In this document: positions 36,271-48,400 of the stretch, one piece after another
How positions within the stretch are numbered: position 1 is the stretch's first letter
Layout of the letters: the number at the start of each line of letters is the position of its first letter
Assembly (NCBI GenBank): GCA_013399115.1
Contig: VXAA01003176.1
Location: forward strand, 805,104 to 869,103
Length of the DNA stretch: 64,000 nt
Source of the DNA: Anseranas semipalmata
Taxonomy: Eukaryota; Chordata; Aves; Anseriformes; Anseranatidae
Direction: 5' to 3'
Notes under the pieces: generated by a model
What the model saw: the letters and a program-made list of their open reading frames with translations, nothing else
Told to the model about the DNA's origin: nothing
Databases searched by the model: none
Translations under genes and position numbers: made by a program

Positions 36271-38930
36271 CTCCAGCAGATAAGCAAGGCTTGTGGGATA
36301 ACGCTCAGGCGGGAACAGAACTCCTCCTACGTGCAAGCTACCAGAAACACCTTCAATGCCTTGAATGCTGCAGTCCTTGTGCAAAAAGCCATTCATTTCT
36401 TAAGATCATAGAAGAGTTATAAATACACTATTATCTTCACCATGAAAACAGAAGCAGTCATCTCATCTGAAGTTAACTTCCTTCCGTAGCTCCAAGCTGC
36501 CAAAACTTCCTCGCCCTGACGGCCCAGGACCCAACCCGCACACCTCTCCAAGGACCAGCATGGTGTTGCTGGTGCACTACAGCTCCCAGAGCACCTCCCA
36601 TTCCTCTGAATCCTAAAAACCATTAGGTAGAACGACCGATGTGAAGTTACAAGTAGCAGGCAAATACTCTGGGGAGGTGTGAAACATACGGGATGCGCAA
36701 TACTAACAAACTCCCTTCTACTGCCAAATAACGGCACCCTAATTAATGAGACTCACGTTTCAGTGTATGTCTGGTTGCCAATGAATTTGGAAGAAAAGGC
36801 ATTGAACCATCAAGGCGACCACACCAAACAAGCTAAACCAATACAGTTTACCATATGAACTGGTAAAATAAGTTTGACTGTTTCTATCACGCAGCCTACT
36901 TTTTACCAGGCGTTTATGCCTCTATCCCAAAGAATCTTATAAAAGCTCCTATAACAACACACATCCACCTGCAAGAAAATCCACTTTTCAATTACCAATT
37001 TGGAAAAATACTATCCAGATGAAGAGATATCCTTTTTTTTTTTTTTCTGGCCTGTGATCACTCTGCTCACTTCAAAGGAACACACCTCATTAACCTTGTT
37101 AATTAACAAGGTTATTCTCCTCACATAAAAGGCATAAGTTCCTCTATTAAGTCATTATTTGAATTTGCACTGCTATTAGACGATGAGGTTATTCTGGATT
37201 TAATTTCACATAATAAGATGTTTCTCTTCAAGGATACCTTTTTTTTTTTTTTTTTTTTAACGGCGCATAAATCTCATTGCCATGATCATGCTACATGATA
37301 GTGAACCTACTGGATAAGGAATGGATAATATACACACAGAAACCAAACAACATTCAACTTGAAAACCTTGCAGGTGTAAGGCAGTAGAAACAGAAAACAG
37401 GCGTCTGATACAACATGGCTGTGGCAGCAGAAGCCAGCAGTAACTGAAAAAGGAGAAAAGGACCAAGATCACAAGGCGATACACAGAGCTAGGGAAAAGA
37501 AAAGCGCATGTACCAACTCCTAGTTTGACCGCCCCAGTAAGGCTCTGCATGCTTTAGACAAACTTCCAACTCCCTTGCTCTTCACGCTGGAAACGCAGCA
37601 CTGCACATCTGGGGAACTGTGTTCCTACATCACACGTAAGGCTTCTCAGGACTGACCAGCTAATAACGTCTTCTAAAACCCAATAAGCGCTTTAATTTTT
37701 GCGCATAGGTGTTCCTAGCACATGAACTTGCTCCTTCCTCAAGGGGAAGGCCAATTGTCTAAAGCAAGACAGTTACTCTGAGGATATTAAAAACAGTTAA
37801 TCGCAGCAGTCATGTACACAAATCCCACATCAAACACAGAAACCAAGCCGACAGTTTCTCTCATTATCCACGGTGACATAATATTGGGTGACATGATCTG
37901 TAGTTACCATAAGGAATAATCATAGTAGTGAAAAGTTAGTTGCGTTTACTTAGAAATGTAATTACATAGGTTTCATAGGCAGCATACCTGACCCCACAGC
38001 ATTCGAGTGCCTTGAATGTAAATACCTAGCTATGTCAAATTAACACCCGAGGTTTTGCACAGAAGTTTCTTTTGCACAGAACTTAGTCACTATTAAGTAA
38101 TAACAATAACTCATTTAAATGCTTGAACAGACGAGAGAAACTTCTGTTGTAACGTGAAGGTTACCGCAGCTCTGACTGGGTCGAACACTGAAGGGCAACA
38201 AGGTCCCAGAGTTAAGCTCTGCTGTCAGTCCCATGTGGGCGAGCACCGCTACCTTGAGCCACCCGTGCACCTCTGAAGGGTATCGCTCATTTAGCGAGCG
38301 TTTTCCAGAACACCCCCCCCCCTTTTTTTTTCCATGTTTTAAAGCAACCATTGCTAAGCACTGGCACAAGAGACAGCAGTGCGAAAAGAAAACATTAAAC
38401 TCTTCCCATGAAGAGTATCAAAAGTGCTGTGAAATACTCAGAATAACAACTATGCAAGTCTAATCAGCATGATGAATCCCTAAGGAACTATCGATTTGCA
38501 AGTCTCTCGAACACCTAAAAAGGGTAAGAAAGTTGTTAAAAAAATATAGGAGGATACTCATGAATGAGCCATACACTGAATTTTCTCTTTAAGGTCTAAA
38601 GCAAGTAACAATTCTCCAGCAGAATAAAGGCAGAGGTACGCACATGAGATGAACAGGGGAGGTAACGGAGGACAATATTTAATCAGCATGACACCTTTAT
38701 TTAAATTTGGGTGAGCCACTTGGTCAGGAATTAGGTGGCAGCACAGTTTTAATATTATGAGAAACATCGTCACTGCATCTCCAGACACAGTCTTTGCACA
38801 TTGGGAAACACACCTGAACGATCGCAGAGTATCCAGTGCTACCTTTGTTAGCTAATCCATTCCGGTTTTCATCTCCAGATTACGGTTTTCCAGTGGAAAC
38901 CAATGCCCTGTGAACCACAAACCTATCAAC
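36271..38930. other. AT-rich non-coding stretch with homopolymer tracts
   Basis: It contains T runs at 37,033-37,046 and 37,239-37,258 (20 T), a C10 tract directly followed by T9 (38,313-38,331), and the palindrome listed separately at 37,091-37,114. No gene or known repeat is recognised. Confidence 0.6.
37091..37114. repeat. 24-bp perfect palindrome
   Basis: TAACCTTGTTAA (37,091-37,102) is immediately followed by its exact reverse complement (37,103-37,114), with no spacer. The core is TTGTTAATTAACAA, which includes TTAATTAA. A dimer-binding site for a transcription factor or a chance palindrome are both possible. No direct duplication flanks it, so it does not look like a transposon end. 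Confidence 0.85.
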
Positions 38931-38969
38931 TCCGTCACCGTTAATTAGTTCCCTTCCTGACTCTAATAC

Positions 38970-40200
38970 AAATGCACGCGGCGTGCGTGTCCTCGCCCCC
39001 GCGCCCAGCACGGACCCCAGGCAGAAGGGTTTGTTTTTCAACGTGAAGTTCAAAGAGCTTAAAACGACTTCTTTGCTTTTTATTCGTTTTTAAACAAACA
39101 CTGGAAATAACCAAAGTGGCTTTGACTCAGCCTTAATCAGTTTAAACTCGAAGACGGGAACTCTAATTAAAACCTGGAACTCTAGCCGCAAGAAACAGCT
39201 AATTAGCTCCCAACTTTTTAATGAAGCGCTGTGGCAGTGCCCATATTAGCTGTGCGGTGTTCCAGCGGAAAGGCTCTGCGAGAGGAGCTCGCCCTCTCAG
39301 GCGGCTATTTACCCCAGCTCATGCCATTGCCGCGGGACGTGGGAAGCCCGCTGCGACCACCAGACCCGCGGACCGCCCCGAGACGCTTNNNNNNNNNNNN
39401 NNNNNNNNNNNNNNNNNNNNNNNNNNNNNNNNNNNNNNNNNNNNNNNNNNNNNNNNNNNNNNNNNNNNNNNNNNNNNNNNNNNNNNNNNNNNNNNNNNNN
39501 NNNNNNNNNNNNNNNNNNNNNNNNNNNNNNNNNNNNNNNNNNNNNNNNNNNNNNNNNNNNNNNNNNNNNNNNNNNNNNNNNNNNNNNNNNNNNNNNNNNN
39601 NNNNNNNNNNNNNNNNNNNNNNNNNNNNNNNNNNNNNNNNNNNNNNNNNNNNNNNNNNNNNNNNNNNNNNNNNNNNNNNNNNNNNNNNNNNNNNNNNNNN
39701 NNNNNNNNNNNNNNNNNNNNNNNNNNNNNNNNNNNNNNNNNNNNNNNNNNNNNNNNNNNNNNNNNNNNNNNNNNNNNNNNNNNNNNNNNNNNNNNNNNNN
39801 NNNNNNNNNNNNNNNNNNNNNNNNNNNNNNNNNNNNNNNNNNNNNNNNNNNNNNNNNNNNNNNNNNNNNNNNNNNNNNNNNNNNNNNNNNNNNNNNNNNN
39901 NNNNNNNNNNNNNNNNNNNNNNNNNNNNNNNNNNNNNNNNNNNNNNNNNNNNNNNTGGCGGAAGCGGCCGCCGTGAGGGCAGCGCGGGCCCGGGGCTTCC
40001 CCGCAGCAAGCCCCCGCAACGGGCCCCGAAACGTCGCAGCCGCCTCCGCCGTCGCCGTGAGGGCGGGCCGGCACGCCTTCGGCGCGCTGCAGGCACGAGG
40101 CTCGCCCGAACAGATCCCTCTGCTGGCTCTCGATCCACACGTCGAGACGCGCCAGGGTTTCTGGAGTTATATCGGCGTGTTACGCGTCTCCGCCTTTTCT
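38970..40200. promoter_or_regulatory. CpG island (probable promoter), interrupted by gap
   Basis: GC- and CpG-dense sequence lies on both sides of a 567-base gap: GCACGCGGCGTGCGTGTCCT near 38,974, CCCGCGGACCGCCCCGAGAC before the gap, and CGGAAGCGGCCGCCGTGAGG, CCGCCTCCGCCGTCGCCGTG and CACACGTCGAGACGCGCCAG after it. Homeodomain-type TAATTA/TTAATTAG motifs sit at 38,941-38,948, 39,163-39,170 and 39,199-39,206. A donor-like site on the minus strand (GAGCTGGG then GTAAAT, exon edge at 39,313) is compatible with a first exon read leftward out of the gap. Direction is undetermined. The first exon may be lost in the gap. Confidence 0.6.
39389..39955. other. Assembly gap (567 N)
   Basis: A run of undetermined bases lies inside the CpG island. 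GC-rich promoters are often lost from short-read bird assemblies, so the gap plausibly hides a transcription start and first exon. Reading frames that run through the N stretch carry no information. Confidence 0.98.
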
Positions 40201-41938
40201 GATACAGAGTAAAAAGGAAATAAAACAGTGCAAAGGTCTGCTCTCACCGCCTTCTGGCACGAGTTTAAAAATTCTTGCAGTTCTCAGCTATATGCACTTA
40301 ACTTTTCAGTCATGTTCAGAATTTATGCCTTATTTATCATTTTATCTTGTTGGAGTTTTCACCTGATCAGGTGTCTAACAGCAATTTTTATACCCTGAAA
40401 ATGGGGCTACATCAGCCTTAATTACTCCTGCTCTGCATTACTATTTTAACATACACACAGCATCAAAATACATTATTTCCTCTCTTCGAAAGACAGTGCT
40501 TGGGCGTTGTTTCCTGCTATCTGCAGAACGATTTTTCAAATACTGGATCAGTAAAAAAAGAAAAAGAAACAAAAAAACCTTCCTCCCTCCCATTTGGGAT
40601 CCTGAGCCCTTGGCAGTGGCAGCAGCATGGAACTTTTGCTCATTGCACTGGGGACTAGTCACTGAGGTCTAGTAAAGGAGAATGATCTCATGAATCCAGC
40701 GCTATTTCATTTCAGTAAGACACATCCGTGATTTCATTAAATGGAACACAAAATTTAAAAGACAAGAAAAATCTTGAATCCACAAAGACAACTGCTATTA
40801 AGTAAATAATGAGGCAGCTACTAGCACAAGACAAGGGAAAAAGTGACATCTGGACAGTAACGGTTAACTGAAAAAAGATGTATACTAGACAGAAGATGTG
40901 TACTAGACCATTAATTGAGATAAGTTCATATCAAAAGACCAGCTCAGTTTAACGTCACAGAATGATTTCCTCACAGTGAATTTCTCAGCAGAGCATCAGC
41001 TTGTCAATGGAAAAGGCTCAATGTAATTGCTACCACCGTTATCAGTTAACACTGGGGGAAATACTAGTTTAGAGAGAGCTGCAAACTTTTTTAGATTCCT
41101 GTGAATTAGGTTAAGTGAGCTGTACCCCAACGTATTAACATCTCTTTCCCTGCAGCTACTTTGCTTCCTTACAAAAAAGACTGAGAACCACACAACAGAG
41201 CAACTTCCTATGACAAAGAGGCTTGGCACTTAACACACCTGAACTTTTTTCTTTAGACATCCAGATTCAGTGTTCTTGCAAACCAGTACACTTGGGCTTT
41301 TAAAGAGATATTAAAATTACAGAAGAGTTTGTGCTGAACAAGGTCCTGAACAGTAGCTTTACAGGTTCAGGAACATAGCATTTAAATACACAGCTAATCC
41401 TTCAGGAGTTAATCCTTCCAAGTATCAAAAATGAATTTTGCATTTACAAAGCTTTCATAAATCAGTGTGATAGGACAATGAACATTTGTACAGCCACAAG
41501 TCACAAAATCTGTGAAAACATATGCCAAATTCTATGTTTAAAGAAAAAAAACCAACACATTTAACATGAAGGACATGGGCAAGCAAAAGGGAGGGAAGAA
41601 AGAATCATGCTATATATTATTTAAGGCAGAACATACAATTAACAAAGGGAATTAAGGTAGGAAGCATTACAATGAGTATATTATGATAATGTTTGTAATG
41701 AGATTCAAATTGACTTACGAGTGCAACATTAGCTTTCCCAAAGCAATTACCAAATTTAAGTCAGGATCTGCAGGCTTGATCCATGAAATGACAGACAGCA
41801 ACAATACTACTCTCCTATTCAATTATGAGTAACTTAATGATTTGGGCCTTTGCCAAGCCCTCAGGATGTGGTTACGCTGCCAGTTCCAGCCTATGTAAGG
41901 TGCTCCCACCAAAAGAAGCGACTCTTCCTTTCTTCCAG
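40201..41938. other. AT-rich non-coding stretch
   Basis: Immediately right of the CpG island the sequence is AT-rich again. A near-duplicate pair (AGATGTATACTAGACAG and AGATGTGTACTAGACC) lies at about 40,876-40,909, and a CTAATCCTTCAGGAGTTAATCCTTCC-type repeat at about 41,395-41,420. No gene is seen until the candidate exon at 41,939. Confidence 0.55.
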
Positions 41939-42515
41939 GTATTCCCAAGCCTCCTGATGTCAGCACTAATGAACACACAGCTGATGTGGTGAGCGAGATC
42001 AGTTTACCTACCAGGCTGCCAGCAGATCTGGACGTGGAAAACCACATCCCTCCCTCCAGCTGTCACCAGCTGTCACCAGCACTGAGGCGCTCAGAGGTAC
42101 ATAGCAGGAACTCACCCATGGGCAGCAACTCAGCATCTGAGTCTGGGGGAGAGAAAACGGAGGGAAAGTCTCCAGCAGAAATGCAGTCACACTAACTCAT
42201 GCCAGCTGTGAACCATGCGAGTGGAAGCAGTTATCCCACAGCCAAAGATTGATGATACTATTGAATGCAGTGCTTTCCTCTCCTTCTGCTGACATAGTTT
42301 CAGTAAGTCAAAAACAGCTGTCTTGGTAACTACCTGTACGTTAGGGTGGAACGGCTCAAAACAGGAAGGACTAAGTCAGTACTTCCTCAGAGTTGCTCAC
42401 AGCTTGGCTGTGATATGTGTTAACTGTGTTGATAACAATTGTTAAAATGTGATAATTACATTTCCATTGTAATTACTTTTGCATGGAGGATTTCTCCCTT
42501 TCAAAATACAATAAA
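41939..42515 (+). CDS. Candidate terminal exon with 3' UTR and AATAAA, unidentified gene
   Basis: A strong plus-strand acceptor (CGACTCTTCCTTTCTTCCAG, ending 41,938) opens a frame running to TAA at 42,193-42,195: IPKPPDVSTNEHTADVVSEI, then SLPTRLPADLDVENHIPPSS, a short stretch, and an end rich in S, E, G and K (SNSASESGGEKTEGKSPAEM). The composition (polar, proline-rich, acidic and basic patches) looks like a disordered protein tail. The frame needs one base from the preceding exon. AATAAA lies at 42,510-42,515, followed by a T-rich segment, as expected of a cleavage site. No family is recognised. No matching upstream exon was found, and overlapping minus-strand frames are open too. Confidence 0.33.
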
Positions 42516-45428
42516 AGATGCTTCATTTGTTCATGTTTAAATCAACATTAGAATCTGAATGAAAGCTAACCATGGTGCAACGATGCTAGAAACATGCATC
42601 TCTAAGACTGGATAAAAGGTACTTAATAGAATAATAAATAAAACACAGAAGCCAGCCACTTATTTCTGCTTTACCAAAGTGCTTCCCTAGCCTGTTTGCC
42701 CTGCTGCTAGATCTTTAAAGCACAAGTTCATGCATATTCAGAATAAGGAGGAGGTAACAGAGAAGACAGAAAAGTAGAGCTTTTCACATCACAAAGGATG
42801 AGTGTACAGATACAGCAGAAAAAGGACACAAATTACTTTCCTTGTTCTTCTCCCTCCTTTGTGTAAAAAACACAACCAAAGTAAAAGAGATTTCCTGTCA
42901 TGCTTCACACTATACATTCAGCAACAGCAATCCATACTTCCCATTGCCTGAGCTAACTGAGCTAAAAAGGAGCATCATAACTCTTGTTTCTCACTTTGAC
43001 CTCGAGTACTCATCATTAATGAGGCGATTTTACTTTGACAAATTATACAAGCGACCTCCTCATGTATGTGACCACCACCATAGCACTATGCATGTGAATG
43101 ACTGATGGGTTTCTTCCTCATGTTCCTTGAAATAGAGAGATCTCTACACAAAGTATTTTTAAGGCAAAGTATTCATTTATCATCCTTTTCTTAAGTTAAC
43201 CTTCTATATTTTGTACCCGGTTATGCTCTTTTGCCATTTCATCCTAACACTACCTCCTACCATCTTTCCTTTCCTTCATCTTAAAACAACAAAAAACAGC
43301 GATATGTTGATGCACGGAATACTGATACACTGGGTTGTTAATAGCATTTGGTTTTATTAACTTTGTATAACTCAGACATTTGTTTTTCCTCATTCTGCAA
43401 ATGTCTACTGAGAGCCAAAATGCAAAAACTTTGTTTTATTGTAAATTAAAGCACTTCAAACTAAGGACTAGGGGATACCTAGCTTTAAGGAAATATTTGC
43501 CATGTGCTGCAATGCAAGATCTGTTCTGAAGAGAAGCGAGTCACCATTTTATGCTACTACCAAATCTGTCACATTTAGCTTGCTGAAGTATCCTTATTAA
43601 TAATTTGAGGAGCATTTCAATAAAAAGATACACAGATACAGTATGAGGATTAATGTACTACAAGAGACAGCACACAGAAATCTGCACATGTGAGGATCTG
43701 TAGCAGGAAAGCTCAGTGTTGGTAATTTAGAACCATAAGCAGGAACTATTACCTCTTCTGCCAACCTTCCTCCTCTTTTATCCTTATAATATCATGTCTA
43801 CAAGTGCTGCACTTCAAGTTACCTCTCATACGATTTTAATTCAGACCTACATATCTTCATGTTCTACACACGATGTGACAATGTTACACTGGCTCCCAGT
43901 AGCAAGTGTTTTGAATAATTATTACGCACATTTAAGAGAGTATGCTAAACTTCAGGCTGTTCCTGCTATCAGTTTGTTCTCTGCTTGTAACAGAACTAGC
44001 ATTACAAATATTTCACTAAGTGTTTTCTTCTCTGAAATGTTACCAGTGGATTGCATCTATAATGGTGTTTGGCCTACTCAAGGTAGCCAATTCTATAAAA
44101 ACAGTGAACATCAAGGCAAAAAGGCACAAAAAAAAACTGTCTACCTACCAAAAGCACCAAAGCCAAGCAATAAAATAAGACATTGGGCAAAACAATGCTA
44201 TGAGAGAAAAATACTTTGAGACCATTTTGGTGCCTGCATTATTTTTCATCTTGTTATCTTTTACGCCAAGTTGCCTACAGCTCCTATGCTGTATTTCCTT
44301 CTCAAAGACATTCCTAATTCAAACACAGAATAAAAAATAACAGATTTTGCAAAACTGAAAAAAAATAGTTATCATGACAATCCAGAATGAATATTCTGCT
44401 CCTGAGTACCACTTATGATCTAAAAAATAAGATAATCTATGTATTGCCAAACCTGCTAATATATATTTTTGTATCTTAGTTTTTTGGTAAGGTAGATACT
44501 AAGAATGCTGTACTGATTTATGCCAATAGGCGTGTTTGTCCTTTACATAATATTCAGCAGATTAGAGATACGAGTCAAACTGTGATTCAGAAAAGGGGCT
44601 TCACAGGAGTAGAAAAGAACACAATGGATTGAAGCGTATTGTCTACTCAATACTACGTTGTTCTTTGGATATGTTGAGTGGTTAATTATCGATATCCCTG
44701 GACACAAGACCAAAATAAGTTTGTGATCTGCAGCTTCTCCAGTTGCAAACTGAACTTCCATACATAGGACAATACAGGATTTAGAAGCTACAGAAGACAA
44801 GGACATACTCATAAACAGTTAAAGATTCTGCAATATTATAATTAAAATATGCACAACTTTTGCTTCATGTAAAGAACTGATATGTTTTCAAAAAAAAAAA
44901 GAAAAAAAGGACCAATGGAACTATCCAGGAAGCATTCTGGATCCACAGTGTTGCCCTTGTCGTGGCATTCCCCTCTTCTCAAAGGGCAATATGCAGCCAA
45001 AAGGTGAAAAAAATGTTAGAACTTCATAGGGATTGTAATGCTGCATTCTCATCCCTGACCCTGATACTTCTGTCCTTGCATCAGGAGCACTAATTCATCT
45101 GAAACGATAAGGACATCCGCATTTATTTTGGCATCTTACTTTAACCTGCTATGGTCTGTGCTCCCCCCCCAAGATTATCTCCCATTTTGTGCAATTCTTT
45201 GAGCAGTTTCCAAGCTTTATATGCTGTTCCCCGAAGTATCAAAGATGTGGCCTGTTGTACATATTCACCAGCTGCTTAACAGTAGCCTACCGTATATTAG
45301 CTATATTCGCTTCATTCTTAATATTAAAACAGAGCAAGCATTTTCAGTCACTATAAAAAAATGCATTTTACAACCACATCCTATTCAAAGCCTCATCAGC
45401 AGGCTTTTTTGGTTTTTTTTTTTGGTTT
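42516..45428. other. AT-rich non-coding stretch
   Basis: Nothing is recognised. A 141-codon plus-strand frame with an ATG start (43,794-44,219) is the longest uninterrupted frame here. It resembles no known protein and has no splice or promoter context. A short A run lies at 44,891-44,900. Confidence 0.55.
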
Positions 45429-48400
45429 NGAAACAATAAGTTAATGGGTCTACAGGAACCTTCCTGGCTCTTTATAGGCTGGCATTATGCTAGAGATGCT
45501 AAACGCTTGCATACCCAAATTGCATCTGCAATTGCTACATCTACATTGTTCTCTCAAGCACTCACATTGTCAGGATTAACTCTCTGTTGGGACGCTCCAG
45601 CTTCCCATTCATTCAGGCATGGAAGACCGATTCCAATGTCTAAGTCTGGCCCACTGAACTTTATTTGAAATGGAATTACTGTCCTGTGCACAGAACAGCA
45701 AAGCACTTCTGGTACAGTTCACTTGGTTGGTTTCTAGTTTTCACATTTGCACTTGAGTTGAAGATGTACAAATATCCCATGAAGAGGATATTTTAACTAT
45801 ACTGGCAGTAGGCCATTCTTGCTTAAACTGTTGAATGCTGCTACCGCATTTCCAGTTTGTGACATCTGTCTTGGATTTTCTCTCCTGGTTTGCATAATAG
45901 AACAGCCACATGAACTGACTAGTCTCTTGTACTGCTTTTCATTATCATACGTAACTTGGAATTGCAAGATTCCCATTAGATTTGTTTTCCTTAATTAACA
46001 GGGGTCTTTCTAGCAACAGAAACCCCTTCAGTCTTTTTTGTATATATATGTCTTGCTGATGACATGACTTCTGTAATATGTCCCCTTATGCCTTGTTCTC
46101 ACTTCTTTTTAAGAAAGTAATAATTGGAGTTTAAAAACTATCACCCAGAATTAATATATTTGGCTATAAATTCCAATCTCCAAAATTGAGAGATGAACAA
46201 GAATCACTTCTTTTCCCACACTACCACAACCACTTAAACATAATTGTTAAGATATTGTATTAATCAGTGATTAATGCACACTGTGTATTAATTCAGTGTC
46301 TGAATATGCAACTGTTAACAGAAATCAAGTTTGAGGTAGCTTATAATTCCAGGAGCATGTGTGTGAGCATGAGTGTGCACGTGTGCACATGTGTACAAAG
46401 TGCATTGGCTCTTTTCCAAGCACAACAAAATGATTAAAAATGATTACTTGAGGTTCAATGCTTAATTAAAAATGTATGGCATCCATCTTCACCTGCTGAT
46501 GAAAATTTAGTCAAGCCTGACAACACAGGACTACATAAAGAGGAAATCCGTGCTGAAGTTTGCAGGATACGAAAAAAGAAAGGAAAGGGCTACGATGTGT
46601 ATCTTCATTTACTTCAATCTGTAGTTGCCATTAATGTCTAAAGATCAGTTTTCCTCCCACACCTGACACAATGAGACTCATCCACTGGGACAGTGGGAGA
46701 CAACCATTTTCAAAACACAACAAAACAGAGTCTATACTATCAATTTATCTGAAGACTCACCCTGGCACACATTTATTCCTCAATTGCAGCAGTATCACTC
46801 ACACAAGCAAATCTAGGAGACTACATGTGCACATGCTAAAGAACAAACACAATGATCTTGCCATGTAAATCAAAGGAAAAGCCCTAAGTGAGTCAAGCTG
46901 GTTATTAAGACAGAAGAAATGTATTTTTCCTTTTGAAAATGAACCAACAGTTATTTCACAAAGCCCAAAGATGGCATCTGTGGCTTCAGATATCCACAGA
47001 CATATTCATATATCATGCTTTGCTCATAGCCTAAGTATCTACTAAAATACATTACCTAGTTAAATACACACTAGCTTTTACAACCAATTTTACTGGAACG
47101 CAAATTAAAATTGTTTGTTTAGGGGTCACATCTAACACTCCAAATGTCTCCATACTTGTTATTGTCCTGAACTGCAAATTTTCAAGACTGAGTTAGTAAT
47201 TAATTGGTGTCATTTGAATTACTTAACATGCTTCTATGATCCCTTGCAGCCTTCCCTCTCCCCAGCATCCTGAAAACAAAGCAAAACCTTGGAAGGTGTG
47301 TGTACCCAAAAGAGTCCTTTGTTTCTTGATGTCCCCAAAATACTTAGTGAATTATTAAGATTTAGGTAAGCGATCAGAAAGAAAAAAGAAATCCACTCCT
47401 GGTTTCGGATTTAATATTATGCACACACACACCTCTTCTAGGTAATGTAAACATCACATAATGAGAATCCAGGTTTTAGAAAAAAAGCAATGAGTGTTCT
47501 GCCTCACCCCCAGTTAGCCACTACTCATTCATATTATTTCAATACATAATAACAGCCCAACTAAAGAAGTCAAAACCCTTAGAAAAAAGCAGTACTCAGT
47601 AGCATCCAGTTTTGCGAACTTATACAGCTCATAACAACAGCAAACTTTTTTTTTTCAGTAGAACATATCAATTCTCACACCATTTTCTCTTCACAAGTCC
47701 ACATGCAAAACAGAAGACCTCATTAGCAGAGAGAGGTTATTCTATGGCACATGGTGTTCTGGCAGTGGTGAAAGTAATTAGGGCTTGAGGGGTAGGCAAA
47801 AGTTTGTAGCTGGAAAGGATGAGCAGAGCTATTTCCTAGGACGGGTACTCTGTTTTACTCTTTCAAAGGTGTTTCTAGTATTTATAGATCAAAGAATGGG
47901 AGACTGTCATGGTTAAGGACAACAGCAGGCAATGCTCAGTGAAATAAAGACTATGTGGGCATGCTCTCCAATTCTTCACTTCCCTGGTCTACAATGTCTG
48001 AAGACCACTGAGAGGTTGTTGAGTTTGTCAGATACTTGAATCAGGTTACATTCGGGTTTTTGAAAGCTAAAGCAACTATCCTTGACCAGGTGTTTCAGTG
48101 ACTGATTCTGCAGCTTCTTCACTACAACATTTTTAGTGTGATTGTTGCAATAGTATTGGTATTCTTGGGAACATTATTTCAGTTTAGTAATTTGTGCAAA
48201 GAACAAAAAATTACCCTCACTGTATACTATTTATTCCAATAATTAGAATTTACTAAAGGATGTGTTTTACTGCTTTTGGTTAAACATTCTCTTCTACCTT
48301 TCCCTTCCTCTCCAAGTAAACAAGTTGTTGGAATACAATGAGATCTTTTAGCTTATTTACTTGCCATGGGAAAATTCTTTGGCCGCTGACCTGCTACGGA

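Noticed and set aside
35873..36396. Overlapping 136- and 156-codon frames on opposite strands
   Set aside because: Both fall in a GC-rich patch where stop codons are scarce. Neither shows a recognisable domain.
39221..40212. Apparent long open frames of 236-323 codons on both strands
   Set aside because: Most of their length is the 567-base run of N; the remainder is GC-rich island sequence open in several frames at once.
43794..44219. 141-codon plus-strand open frame with ATG start
   Set aside because: No family resemblance, no splice or promoter context. Frames of this length are expected a few times by chance across six frames in 64 kb.
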